Source of the DNA: Lysobacter arseniciresistens ZS79
Lineage (GTDB): Bacteria > Pseudomonadota > Gammaproteobacteria > Xanthomonadales > Xanthomonadaceae
NCBI RefSeq assembly: GCF_000768335.1
Contig: NZ_AVPT01000028.1
Location: forward strand, 1 to 34,393
DNA length: 34,393 nt
Reading direction: 5' to 3'
Made by a program: the position numbers and the translations under genes. Shown one piece after another: positions 1 to 9,840 of the stretch. Positions within the stretch are counted from its first letter, which is position 1; each line of letters begins with the position of its first letter. A model generated the notes under the pieces. The model had not been told where the DNA came from. It did not search any database and saw only the letters and a program-made list of their open reading frames with translations.

Positions 1-1
1 T

Positions 2-970
2 GGCGCGACGCTCCGACAGCGACTGGTTGTAGGCGTCCGAACCGCACAGGTCGGTGTGACCGGCCACCTCGACCCGCAGGTCCGGGTAACGCTGCAGGAT
101 CTGCACCGCCTCGCTCAGGATCGCGACCGCGTCCGGACGCAGCGTCGACTTGTCGAAGTCGAAGTTCACGCCCTTCAGGTCGATCGACACCGGCACCGGG
201 CAACCATCCGGACCGATGGTCTGGCCGGCCTGCGAGCCCGGGCACTTGTCGTCGCAGTTGTTGACGCCGTCACCGTCGTCGTCCAGGTCCGCGCAGCTCG
301 GCGCAACCGGGGCCGGGGCGACCGGGGCGACCGGCTCCGGACCCAGCGGCACGACCACGCCGACCGAGGCCAGCACGTCGCCGAACCAGTCGGCGCCGTC
401 GTCGCGCGGCACTTCGTCGCTCAGGAACGCGCCGATGCTGTCGTCGTCCGCGTCGATGCGGTAGGCCAGCTCGGTACGGATCGCGACGCGACCGACGTCA
501 CCCTGCACGCCGAAGCCGAGCTTGCCGGCAACGGTGCCGTCTTCACGCTCGCTCGGGGCGCCGTTGCGCTCGAAGCGCGCCGGCAGCAGCGGGTTGGAGG
601 GGTCGAACTCCTCCTCGGCACGCTGGTAGCCCAGGCCCATCACCACGTACGGGTTCCAGGCGCGGCCTTCGGCGATGAAGTGGCGGCGGACGTCGAACGA
701 GATGCCGTACTGGCTCCAGTTCAGGTCCTGGTTACGGTCGGCCTGCGGGTTCTGGTAGTTCAGCTCGCCGTCGACCGACCAGTAGGGGTTGATGAACTTG
801 CCGACGCCGATCGCACCGAACGGCGCGTTGCGGGTGCCGCGATCGTTGTCCTGGATGTTCATGCCGGCGGTACCGGTGACATACCAGCGGTCGTCGAATT
901 CCTGCGCACTGGCCGTGCCGACCATCGTCAGACCACCCAGCAGGGCGGCGCAGAGGAGTTTCTTATTCAT
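2..970 (-). CDS. OmpA-family outer membrane protein, 3' end cut by the window edge
   Basis: The frame runs from an ATG at 970 to the window edge (323 complete codons) with no stop, so the C-terminus is missing. A GGAG ribosome site precedes the ATG. Residues 1-22 form a signal peptide (MNKK, hydrophobic core, ASA|Q cleavage). About residues 23-210 look like an OmpA-type beta-barrel, with alternating aromatic and polar strands. An Ala/Pro/Val-rich linker follows. Then comes an acidic DLDDDGDGVNNCDDKC stretch typical of thrombospondin type-3 calcium-binding repeats. The start of an OmpA C-terminal peptidoglycan-binding domain is visible: VNFDFDKSTLRPDA and VEVAGHTDLCGSDAYNQSLS. The family anchors the outer membrane to peptidoglycan. 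The barrel-TSP3-OmpA_C layout is seen; the anchoring role is inferred from the family. It is likely single-gene, as prpD ends 183 bp upstream. Confidence 0.93.
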   Translation of the reverse strand, partial: MNKKLLCAALLGGLTMVGTASAQEFDDRWYVTGTAGMNIQDNDRGTRNAPFGAIGVGKFINPYWSVDGELNYQNPQADRNQDLNWSQYGISFDVRRHFIAEGRAWNPYVVMGLGYQRAEEEFDPSNPLLPARFERNGAPSEREDGTVAGKLGFGVQGDVGRVAIRTELAYRIDADDDSIGAFLSDEVPRDDGADWFGDVLASVGVVVPLGPEPVAPVAPAPVAPSCADLDDDGDGVNNCDDKCPGSQAGQTIGPDGCPVPVSIDLKGVNFDFDKSTLRPDAVAILSEAVQILQRYPDLRVEVAGHTDLCGSDAYNQSLSERRA

Positions 971-1153
971 TCGTATCTCCTTGTTCACTCAAAATGTTGG
1001 AAACCGCGTCTGCGAGGATCCTTACCGTTTGGGGACGGCCGCCAGATGACGCCATCGCGGCGCAGGTTAGGTTCCGACCCGTGAAGACGGTGTTAACAGT
1101 CGTCTAACATTCGCGGAAGTTCCCGGGATCCGCGTTTCGCCGTAAAGCGCGGT

Positions 1154-2614
1154 TCAGTTACGCAGCATCGCCATCAGGGCGGTAATCGGGGTCGCGTCGA
1201 ACCTGTCAGGCGACGCGGCTAGTGCCAGCAGGCGTTCGGCGCCATCGGCCGGCAAACGAGCACGGACCGCGCGCTCGAACTTCGCCATCAGCAGCGGGAT
1301 GCCCTCTTCACGGCGCCTGCGGTGGCCAACCGGGTAATCGATCGAAACCCGGTCGGTATGGCTGCCGTCAGTGAAGAACACCTGCACCGAATTGCCGATG
1401 TAGCGTTTTTCGGGGTCGAAGTAATCACGGGTGAAGCCGGGATTCTCGCTCACCGTCATTTTGCCGCGCAGGGCATCGATGCGCGGATCGGCGGCGACGG
1501 CGTCGGTGTAATCGTCGGCGGTCAGCCGGCCGAAGATCAGCGGTACGGCGACCATGTACTGGATGCAGTGGTCGCGGTCGGCGTAGTTGTGCAGCGGGCC
1601 GGTCTTGTCGATGATCCGCGCGCCGGCCTGCTGGGTCTGGATCTCGATGCGTTCGATGTCGCCGAGGCGGTCCCGGACCTGGCCGTGCAGGGCCATCGCG
1701 CACTCCACCGCGGTCTGGGCGTGGAACTCGGCGGGGTAGCTGATCTTGAACAGGACATTCTCCATCACGTAGCTGCCGAACGGGCGCTCGAATTCGAACG
1801 GCTTGCCGTTGAAGGCGATGTCGTAGAAGCCCCAGGTCGGCACGCTCAGTGCGCTCGGGTAGCCGACCACGCCCTTCACGGCATTGAGGGCGTGGGTGAC
1901 CGCGCGGCGGCAGGCGTCGCCGGCGGCCCAGCTCTTGCGCGGGCCGGTGTTGGGCGCGTGGCGGTAGGTGCGCAGCACGCCGTTGTCGATCCAGCTGTGC
2001 GAGACCGCGGTCCAGATCGCGTCGCGGTCGCCGCCGAGCATGTGGGTGGCGACGGCGGTCGAGGCCAGCCGCACCAGGATGACGTGGTCGAGGCCGACCC
2101 GGTTGAACGAGTTCTTCAGCGCGTAGCAGCCCTGGATCTCGTGCGCCTTGATCGCGTAGGCGAGCACGTCGCGGACGGTCAGTGCCTGCCCGCTCTTGCC
2201 TTCTCCTTCCGCTTCGGCCTTGCGACCCAGGTAGTCGGCGACGGCGAGGATCGCGCCGAGGTTGTCGGACGGATGGCCCCACTCGGCCGCCAGCCAGGTG
2301 TCGTTGAAGTCGAGCCAGCGGATCTGCACGCCGATGTTGTAGGCGGCCTGGACCGGGTCGAGCTCATGCGTGGTGAACGGCACGCGCGCGCCGCCCTTCA
2401 TGTCCGCGCCGGGCACCAGCGGACCGAGGTGCTTTACACATTCCTCGTGGTCCATCGCCAGCGCCGTGCAGGCCAGCGAGTCCAGCAGCATGTAGCGGGC
2501 GGTGTCGAAGGCTTCCCGCGAGTCGACGGTGTAGCCGGCCACGTAGTCGGCGACGTCCAGCATCGGCCGGTCGGGATCGGGACGGATGGTGGAGCGCTGG
2601 TCGAACCGGCTCAT
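1154..2614 (-). CDS. prpD: 2-methylcitrate dehydratase PrpD
   Basis: This 486-residue protein of the MmgE/PrpD family matches the length of E. coli PrpD (483). PrpD dehydrates 2-methylcitrate to 2-methyl-cis-aconitate in the cytosol, without an iron-sulfur cluster. Supporting stretches include RWLDFNDTWLAAEWGHPSDN near residues 97-117 and the GPRKSWAAGDACRRA block near 225-240, both typical of the family. The ATG at 2614 has a GGAGG ribosome site 7 nt upstream. It is the last gene of acnD-prpF-prpD, 72 bp after prpF. That gap holds an inverted repeat overlapping the ribosome site (see findings). Because acnD and prpF are also present, PrpD is formally redundant for the dehydration step, as in Pseudomonas. 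It may also serve the hydration of 2-methyl-cis-aconitate or act on other citrate-like substrates. Confidence 0.95.
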   Translation of the reverse strand: MSRFDQRSTIRPDPDRPMLDVADYVAGYTVDSREAFDTARYMLLDSLACTALAMDHEECVKHLGPLVPGADMKGGARVPFTTHELDPVQAAYNIGVQIRWLDFNDTWLAAEWGHPSDNLGAILAVADYLGRKAEAEGEGKSGQALTVRDVLAYAIKAHEIQGCYALKNSFNRVGLDHVILVRLASTAVATHMLGGDRDAIWTAVSHSWIDNGVLRTYRHAPNTGPRKSWAAGDACRRAVTHALNAVKGVVGYPSALSVPTWGFYDIAFNGKPFEFERPFGSYVMENVLFKISYPAEFHAQTAVECAMALHGQVRDRLGDIERIEIQTQQAGARIIDKTGPLHNYADRDHCIQYMVAVPLIFGRLTADDYTDAVAADPRIDALRGKMTVSENPGFTRDYFDPEKRYIGNSVQVFFTDGSHTDRVSIDYPVGHRRRREEGIPLLMAKFERAVRARLPADGAERLLALAASPDRFDATPITALMAMLRN

Positions 2615-2621
2615 GGCACAT

Positions 2622-2661
2622 CCTCCGGAGGGGAGCCGCCATTGTGACCCGTCCCCTCCGG
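2622..2661 (-). promoter_or_regulatory. Inverted repeat overlapping the prpD ribosome binding site
   Basis: The arms at 2625-2633 and 2653-2661 are perfectly complementary over 9 bp, with a 19-nt loop. On the mRNA the downstream arm ends inside the GGAGG ribosome site of prpD. The site is also part of a perfect 10-bp palindrome, CCTCCGGAGG, at 2622-2631. Two mutually exclusive folds are therefore possible, both touching the Shine-Dalgarno sequence. The pairing is seen; a regulatory role is inference. Confidence 0.4.
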
Positions 2662-2686
2662 CGGGGCCTTCACCCGACCTGCAGGA

Positions 2687-3877
2687 TCACGCGCCCGGCA
2701 GGGTCTCCGCCGGCACCCGCACCGCCCCCTCCATCAGCACGCGTGCGCTGCGGCTCATCACCGCCTTGGTCACCGTCCAGCGGCCATCGACCTGCTCCGC
2801 CTGCGCGCCGACCCGCAGGGTGCCGGAGGGATGGCCGAAGCGCACCGCCTCGCGCTGGCCGCCGCCGGCCGCGGCATGCACCAGGGTGCCCGGGATCGAC
2901 GCGGCGGTGCCGATCGCCACCGCCGCGGTGCCCATCATCGCGTGGTGCAGCTTGCCCATCGACAGCGCGCGCACCAGTAGGTCGACGTCGCCGGCGGCGA
3001 TGCGCTTGCCGCTGGAGGCGACGTGGTCGGCCGGCGGCGCGACGAACGCGACCTTGGGCGTGTGCTGGCGCGTGGCGGCCTGCTCGACGTTCCCGATCAG
3101 GCCCATGCGCACCGCGCCGTATGCGCGGATCGTCTCGAAACGCGCCAGCGCCTGCGGGTCACCGTTGATGGCGTCCTGCAGCTCGGTGCCGGTGTAGCCG
3201 AGGTCGGCGGCGTCGAGGAAGATGGTCGGGATGCCGGCGTTGATCAGGGTGGCCTTGAACGTGCCGACACCGGGCACCTCGAGGTCGTCGACCAGGTTCC
3301 CGGTCGGGAACATGGCGCCCTCGCCCTCGTCGGCCGGGTCGACGAACTCCAGCTGGATCTCGGCCGCCGGGAAGGTCACGCCGTCGAGTTCGAAATCACC
3401 GGTCTCCTGCACCTGACCGTCGGTCATCGGCACGTGGGCGACGATGGTCTTGCCGATGTTGGCCTGCCAGATCCGCACGGTGGCGATGCCGTCGCGCGGC
3501 ACCCTGGCAGGATCGATCAGGCCGGCGCTGATCGCGAACGGCCCGACGGCCGCGCTCAGGTTGCCGCAGTTACCGCTCCAGTCGACGAACGCACTGTCGA
3601 TGGAGACCTGGCCGTACAGGTAATCGACGTCGTGGCCCGGTTTCGTCGACTCCGAAATGATCACGCACTTGCTGGTGCTCGAGGTCGCCCCGCCCATGCC
3701 GTCGGTGTGCTTGCCGTAGGGATCGGGCGAGCCGATCACGCGCATCAGCAAGGCATCGCGCGCCGGGCCGGGGGCCTGCGCCGCGGCGGGCAGGTCCTGC
3801 AGGCGGAAGAACACGCCCTTGCTGGTGCCGCCGCGCATGTAGGTGGCGGGGATGCGGAGTTGCGGGGCGTGTGGCAT
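2687..3877 (-). CDS. prpF: 2-methylaconitate cis-trans isomerase PrpF
   Basis: This 396-residue PrpF-family isomerase has a diaminopimelate-epimerase-like double fold. It converts the trans-2-methylaconitate made by AcnD into the cis form that aconitase can hydrate. The N-terminus PATYMRGGTSKGVFF is the family signature. Lys70 (SSTSKC) and Cys104 (SGNCGN) sit where, from memory, Lys73 and Cys107 of Shewanella PrpF are implicated in catalysis. A longer frame opens at 3961, but its first 28 codons are low-complexity and run across a repeat. The ATG at 3877 has AGGA upstream and begins the conserved sequence, so I chose it. It lies between acnD (132 bp upstream) and prpD, consistent with an acnD-prpF-prpD transcript. 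Confidence 0.95.
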   Translation of the reverse strand: MPHAPQLRIPATYMRGGTSKGVFFRLQDLPAAAQAPGPARDALLMRVIGSPDPYGKHTDGMGGATSSTSKCVIISESTKPGHDVDYLYGQVSIDSAFVDWSGNCGNLSAAVGPFAISAGLIDPARVPRDGIATVRIWQANIGKTIVAHVPMTDGQVQETGDFELDGVTFPAAEIQLEFVDPADEGEGAMFPTGNLVDDLEVPGVGTFKATLINAGIPTIFLDAADLGYTGTELQDAINGDPQALARFETIRAYGAVRMGLIGNVEQAATRQHTPKVAFVAPPADHVASSGKRIAAGDVDLLVRALSMGKLHHAMMGTAAVAIGTAASIPGTLVHAAAGGGQREAVRFGHPSGTLRVGAQAEQVDGRWTVTKAVMSRSARVLMEGAVRVPAETLPGA

Positions 3878-3955
3878 GGGGTTTTCCTGGCGATCGGTTC
3901 TTGTTGATGCGCCTCCGCGGGCGGACCTCGCGGCTGCTGCACTGCTGCTTTTGCT

Positions 3956-3983
3956 CGTCATTCCCGCGTAGGCGGGAATGACG
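3956..3983. repeat. REP-like palindrome (28 bp)
   Basis: This is a perfect inverted repeat: arms cgtcattcccgc (3956-3967) and gcgggaatgacg (3972-3983) around a GTAG loop. The core ATTCCCGC-N4-GCGGGAAT resembles extragenic palindromes common in Xanthomonadaceae and the dRS3 repeats of Neisseria. It lies in the 132-bp gap between acnD and prpF, so it would fold in their shared mRNA. Only one copy is in this window, so its dispersed nature is inferred from resemblance. Confidence 0.7.
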
Positions 3984-4009
3984 TTCCGGGGTTGGAAGGG
4001 ACCTGGCGA

Positions 4010-6634
4010 TCAAGTCCCAACCTGCGCCTCCCGCGCCGACTCGAAGAAGTCGTTGGCGAAGCGCTGCAGCACGCCGCCGGCCTCGTAGATGGCCACCTCC
4101 TCGGCGGTGTCGAGGCGGCAGGTGACCGGCACCTCGACCCGCTCGCCGCTGCGGCGGTGGATCACCAGCGTCAGCGTCGCGCGCGGTGCGGGCGTGCCGC
4201 TCACGTCGTAGGTCTCGGTGCCATCGATGCCCAGCGTGTTGCGGTCGGTGCCGGGCAGGAACTCCAGCGGCAGCACGCCCATGCCGATCAGGTTGGTGCG
4301 GTGGATGCGCTCGAAGCCCTCGGCGGCGATCGCCTCCACGCCGGCCAGGCGCACGCCCTTGGCGGCCCAGTCGCGCGAGCTGCCCTGGCCGTAGTCGGCA
4401 CCGGCGATGATGATCAGCGGCTGGCGGCGCTCCATGTAGGTCTCGATCGCCTCCCACATGCGGGTGACCTGCCCGTCCGGTTCGATGCGGGCGAGCGAGC
4501 CCTGCCGCACGTCGCCGGCCTCGTCGCGCACCATCTCGTTGAGCAGCTTGGGGTTGGCGAAGGTCGCCCGCTGCGCGGTCAGGTGGTCGCCGCGGTGGGT
4601 CGCGTAGGAATTGAAGTCCTCCTCCGGCAGGCCCATCTTCGCCAGGTATTCGCCGGCGGCGCTGCTGGCGAGGATCGCGTTCGACGGCGACAGGTGGTCG
4701 GTGGTGATGTTGTCGCCGAGCACCGCCAGCGGGCGCATGCCGCGCAGCGTGCGTTCGCCGGCGAGCGCACCCTCCCAGTACGGGGGGCAGCGGATGTAGG
4801 TGCTCATCTCGCGCCAGTCGTACAGCGGCGAGACCTTGCTGCCGTGCCCGGCGCGCAGGTTGAACATCGGCTCGTACACGCGGCGGAACTGCTCGGGCTT
4901 GACGTGCTCGCGCACGATCGCGTCGATTTCCTCATCCGAAGGCCAAAGATCCTTGAGCGTCACCGGATTGCCTTGCGCATCAAGCCCGAGCACGTCCTTC
5001 TCGATGTCGAAGCGGACCGTGCCGGCCACCGCGTACGCGACCACCAGCGGCGGCGAGGCGAGGAACGCCTGCTTCGCATACGGGTGGATGCGGCCGTCGA
5101 AGTTGCGGTTGCCCGACAGCACCGCAGTGACGTACAGGTCGCGGTCGACGATTTCCTGCTGGATCTTCGGGTCGAGCGCGCCGCTCATGCCGTTGCAGGT
5201 GGTGCAGGCGAAGCCGACGATGCCGAAACCGAGCTTCTCCAGCTCCGGCAGCAGGCCGGCCTCCTCCAGGTACAGCTGCACCGCCTTCGAGCCCGGCGCG
5301 AGCGAGGTCTTGACCCACGGCTTGCGCACCAGGCCCAGCGCGTTCGCCTTCTTCGCCAGCAGGCCGGCGGCGATCACGTTGCGCGGATTAGACGTGTTGG
5401 TGCAGCTGGTGATCGCGGCGATGATCACCGCGCCGTCGGGCATCAGGCCCTGGGCCTCCTGCGCACGCGCGGCGTCGAGGTTGCCGGCGATGCCGCGCTC
5501 GGCCAGCGCCGAGGTCGGCAGGCGCCGGTGCGGGTTGGAGGGGCCGGCCATGTTGCGGGTCACGGTCGACAGGTCGAAGCCCAGCGTGCGCTCGTACTGG
5601 GCGGTGGCCAGCGCGTCGGCCCACAGGCCGGTGTGCCTGGCGTAGGTCTCGACCAGCTTGACCTGCTCGTCGTCGCGCCCGGTCAGGCGCAGGTAGTCGA
5701 TCGTGTTCTCGTCGATGAAGAACATCGCCGCGGTCGCGCCGTACTCGGGCGCCATGTTCGAGATCGTGGCGCGGTCGCCGAGGGTCAGCGCACGCGCCCC
5801 CTCGCCACGGAACTCGAGGTAGGCGCCGACCACCTTCGACTGGCGCAGGAACTCGGTCAGCGCCAGCACGATGTCGGTGGCGGTGATGCCGGGCTGCGGC
5901 TTGCCGGTCAGCTCGACGCCGACGATCTCGGGCAGCCGCATCCACGAGGCGCGGCCGAGCATCACGCTCTCGGCCTCCAGTCCGCCGACGCCGACCGCGA
6001 TCACGCCCAGCGCATCGACGTGCGGGGTGTGGCTGTCGGTGCCGACGCAGGTGTCGGGGAACGCCACGCCGTCCTGCACGTAGACCACCGGCGACATCTT
6101 CTCCAGGTTGATCTGGTGCATGATCCCGTTGCCCGGCGGGATCACGTCGACGTTCCTGAACGCGTGCTTCGTCCACTCGATGAAGTGGAAGCGGTCCTCG
6201 TTGCGGCGCTCCTCGATCGCGCGGTTCTTGGTAAAGGCATCGGGGTCGAAGCCGCCGCACTCGACCGCCAGCGAGTGGTCGACGATCAGCTGGGTCGGCA
6301 CCACCGGGTTGACCTGCGCCGGGTCGCCGCCGCGCTGGGCGATCGCGTCGCGCAGGCCGGCCAGGTCGACCAGCGCGGTCTGGCCGAGGATGTCGTGGCA
6401 GACCACGCGCGCCGGGAACCACGGGAAGTCGAGATCCCGGCGGCGCTCGATGAGCTGGACCAGGTAATCACGCAGCTGCGCCGGGTCGGCGCGGCGCACC
6501 AGGTTCTCCGCATGCACGCGCGAGGTGTACGGCAGCGTGTCGTACGCGCCGGGCTGGATCGCCTCGACGGCGGCGCGGGTGTCGAAGTAGTCGAGCGCGG
6601 TGCCCGGCAGCGGCTTGCGGTAATCGGTGTTCAT
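4010..6634 (-). CDS. acnD: Fe/S-dependent 2-methylisocitrate dehydratase AcnD
   Basis: This 874-residue aconitase-superfamily enzyme starts with MNTDYRKPLPGTALDYFD, the AcnD-type N-terminus. The [4Fe-4S] ligands are visible as Cys411 (ITSCTNTSNP) and Cys477/Cys480 (ACTTCNG). The catalytic aconitase domain fills about residues 1-560. A linker and the swivel domain follow, with GADYGQGSSRDWAAKG near residue 770. AcnD dehydrates 2-methylcitrate to trans-2-methylaconitate, which needs PrpF for further use. The adjacent prpF is the main reason to call it AcnD rather than housekeeping AcnA. It is the first gene of the minus-strand acnD-prpF-prpD block. The 231-bp region upstream faces the divergent fadH. 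A GATAAT -10-like element at 6727-6732 could serve it, but no good -35 is visible. Confidence 0.95.
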   Translation of the reverse strand: MNTDYRKPLPGTALDYFDTRAAVEAIQPGAYDTLPYTSRVHAENLVRRADPAQLRDYLVQLIERRRDLDFPWFPARVVCHDILGQTALVDLAGLRDAIAQRGGDPAQVNPVVPTQLIVDHSLAVECGGFDPDAFTKNRAIEERRNEDRFHFIEWTKHAFRNVDVIPPGNGIMHQINLEKMSPVVYVQDGVAFPDTCVGTDSHTPHVDALGVIAVGVGGLEAESVMLGRASWMRLPEIVGVELTGKPQPGITATDIVLALTEFLRQSKVVGAYLEFRGEGARALTLGDRATISNMAPEYGATAAMFFIDENTIDYLRLTGRDDEQVKLVETYARHTGLWADALATAQYERTLGFDLSTVTRNMAGPSNPHRRLPTSALAERGIAGNLDAARAQEAQGLMPDGAVIIAAITSCTNTSNPRNVIAAGLLAKKANALGLVRKPWVKTSLAPGSKAVQLYLEEAGLLPELEKLGFGIVGFACTTCNGMSGALDPKIQQEIVDRDLYVTAVLSGNRNFDGRIHPYAKQAFLASPPLVVAYAVAGTVRFDIEKDVLGLDAQGNPVTLKDLWPSDEEIDAIVREHVKPEQFRRVYEPMFNLRAGHGSKVSPLYDWREMSTYIRCPPYWEGALAGERTLRGMRPLAVLGDNITTDHLSPSNAILASSAAGEYLAKMGLPEEDFNSYATHRGDHLTAQRATFANPKLLNEMVRDEAGDVRQGSLARIEPDGQVTRMWEAIETYMERRQPLIIIAGADYGQGSSRDWAAKGVRLAGVEAIAAEGFERIHRTNLIGMGVLPLEFLPGTDRNTLGIDGTETYDVSGTPAPRATLTLVIHRRSGERVEVPVTCRLDTAEEVAIYEAGGVLQRFANDFFESAREAQVGT

Positions 6635-6691
6635 GCGGATATCGGCTCTCTTGCGTGGCGACGACGCGCGCGCGGACCAGCCCCGCCGTGA

Positions 6692-8902
<2,211 letters not shown>

Positions 8903-9264
8903 CCTGCCGGAAACTGAACAGGCTTAACGGCCCCGGCGGCGTCGGCCGTGCGTGTAAATGCCTGAACAGGCAGGTTTTCGTGGCCTGCGTCACGGAACGG
9001 CAGTGCTTTTGGCTGTGCCTGTCAAGCGTCGCCATTCACATCGCGTTTATCTTTCGGCCGCTACCTTGCGCCAACTTTTTCAGCCGCCCCTCGCGGCCAC
9101 CCACCACCGGCCCGCCTTCTGCGGTCCCCGGTGACGGGGCAAAGCGCGCCATCAGAGCCGCCGCCCTCCCCAGTACGCCATGCCGGTTGCCTTGCGGTTC
9201 CCCGCCCTCCCGAGGAGGTGCGGCCCGTCGAGTGCGGCCGGCGCAACGGAGCAAGGAGTTCGAC
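8903..9264. other. 362-bp intergenic region between fadH and the SleB-like gene
   Basis: No open frame here looks protein-coding. It holds a weak terminator-like hairpin at 8959-8978. The sequence ctgaacaggc is repeated directly at 8914-8923 and 8962-8971, the second copy forming part of that hairpin. The stretch near 9000-9060 is locally AT-richer and is a plausible place for the promoter of the next gene, but I could not assign a clear -35/-10 pair. Confidence 0.5.
8959..8978 (+). terminator. Weak intrinsic terminator candidate after fadH
   Basis: TGCCT (8959-8963) and AGGCA (8968-8972) form a 5-bp stem around GAAC, followed by GG and a run of four T. It lies 57 nt after the fadH stop. The stem is short, so termination would be inefficient at best. 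Confidence 0.35.
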
Positions 9265-9723
9265 ATGAAACTCGCGTGGATCCTGTGGCTGGCTTCCGTG
9301 CTGCCACCGCAAACCGCCGATTCGCTGTGCCTCAGCACGACGCTGTACCTGGAAGCCCGCAACCAGTCGGTGCAGGGGCAGCAGGCCGTCGCCGAGGTCG
9401 CCCTGCGCCGACGCGACAGCGGCCTCTGGGGCGACAGCGTCTGCGAGGTGGTGACCGCCCGCAAGCAGTTCGCCCCGACCCTGGTCTCGCCCAACTACCG
9501 CCTCAGCAATACCGAGGCCTGGGCCGAGTCGGTGACGGTTGCCCTGGAGGCGCAGCGCAACTGGCAGCTGCCGCCCGGCGAGCGCCAGGAGATTGTCCCC
9601 GGCGCGAGCCATTTCGCCGCGCTGGCAATCGCCAGCCCGAGCTGGCGCAATGCCTACCAGGTGGCCAAGATCGGCGACCACACGTTCCTGAAGGTACAGA
9701 ACCTCAAGCCGCGCGAGTCCTGA
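9265..9723 (+). CDS. SleB-like cell wall hydrolase (Hydrolase_2 family)
   Basis: This small protein of 152 residues has a short hydrophobic N-terminus (MKLAWILWLASVLPPQ), likely a signal peptide, and then one catalytic domain. The family pattern is visible. CLSTTLYLEARNQ near residues 24-36 includes the probable catalytic Glu of the Y-x-E-A-R motif. GQQAVAEVALRRR follows, then a C-terminal GASHFAALA, SW, and KIGDHTFLK. SleB/CwlJ-type enzymes cleave peptidoglycan glycan strands; in non-sporulating Proteobacteria they are thought to remodel the wall. No LysM or SPOR domain is attached, so it would be a minimal exported version. AAGGAG at 9253-9258 supports the ATG at 9265. It shares no obvious function with fadH or the transferase gene downstream. 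Family membership is fairly sure; substrate is inferred. Confidence 0.8.
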   Translation: MKLAWILWLASVLPPQTADSLCLSTTLYLEARNQSVQGQQAVAEVALRRRDSGLWGDSVCEVVTARKQFAPTLVSPNYRLSNTEAWAESVTVALEAQRNWQLPPGERQEIVPGASHFAALAIASPSWRNAYQVAKIGDHTFLKVQNLKPRES

Positions 9724-9840
9724 GGCACGCCGGCGCAACGGCGCGTCGCGAAAACGTGGACGGTTTACCCCGACGGGTCGGCGACAATGCCGGCCCGTCT
9801 TCGCATCCGCGCGTTGACCGACATCCCGACAGGAGGTTGC

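Noticed and set aside
971-1153. A prpD terminator or ompA promoter
   Set aside because: A 5-bp CCGCG/CGCGG pairing and scattered TTAACA-like bits are present, but there is no U tract and no -35/-10 pair with acceptable spacing.
3992-6691. An 899-codon plus-strand frame opposite acnD
   Set aside because: It is fully antisense to a clear aconitase-family gene with Fe-S motifs, and its translation is low-complexity Arg/Ala/Val/Asp. The same reasoning removes the long antisense frames opposite fadH, mdh/aminotransferase and typA.
9017-9042. A CRP/Clp-like site (TGTG...TTCACA)
   Set aside because: The half-sites are far more than 6 nt apart and the first is incomplete, so it does not meet the TGTGA-N6-TCACA pattern.
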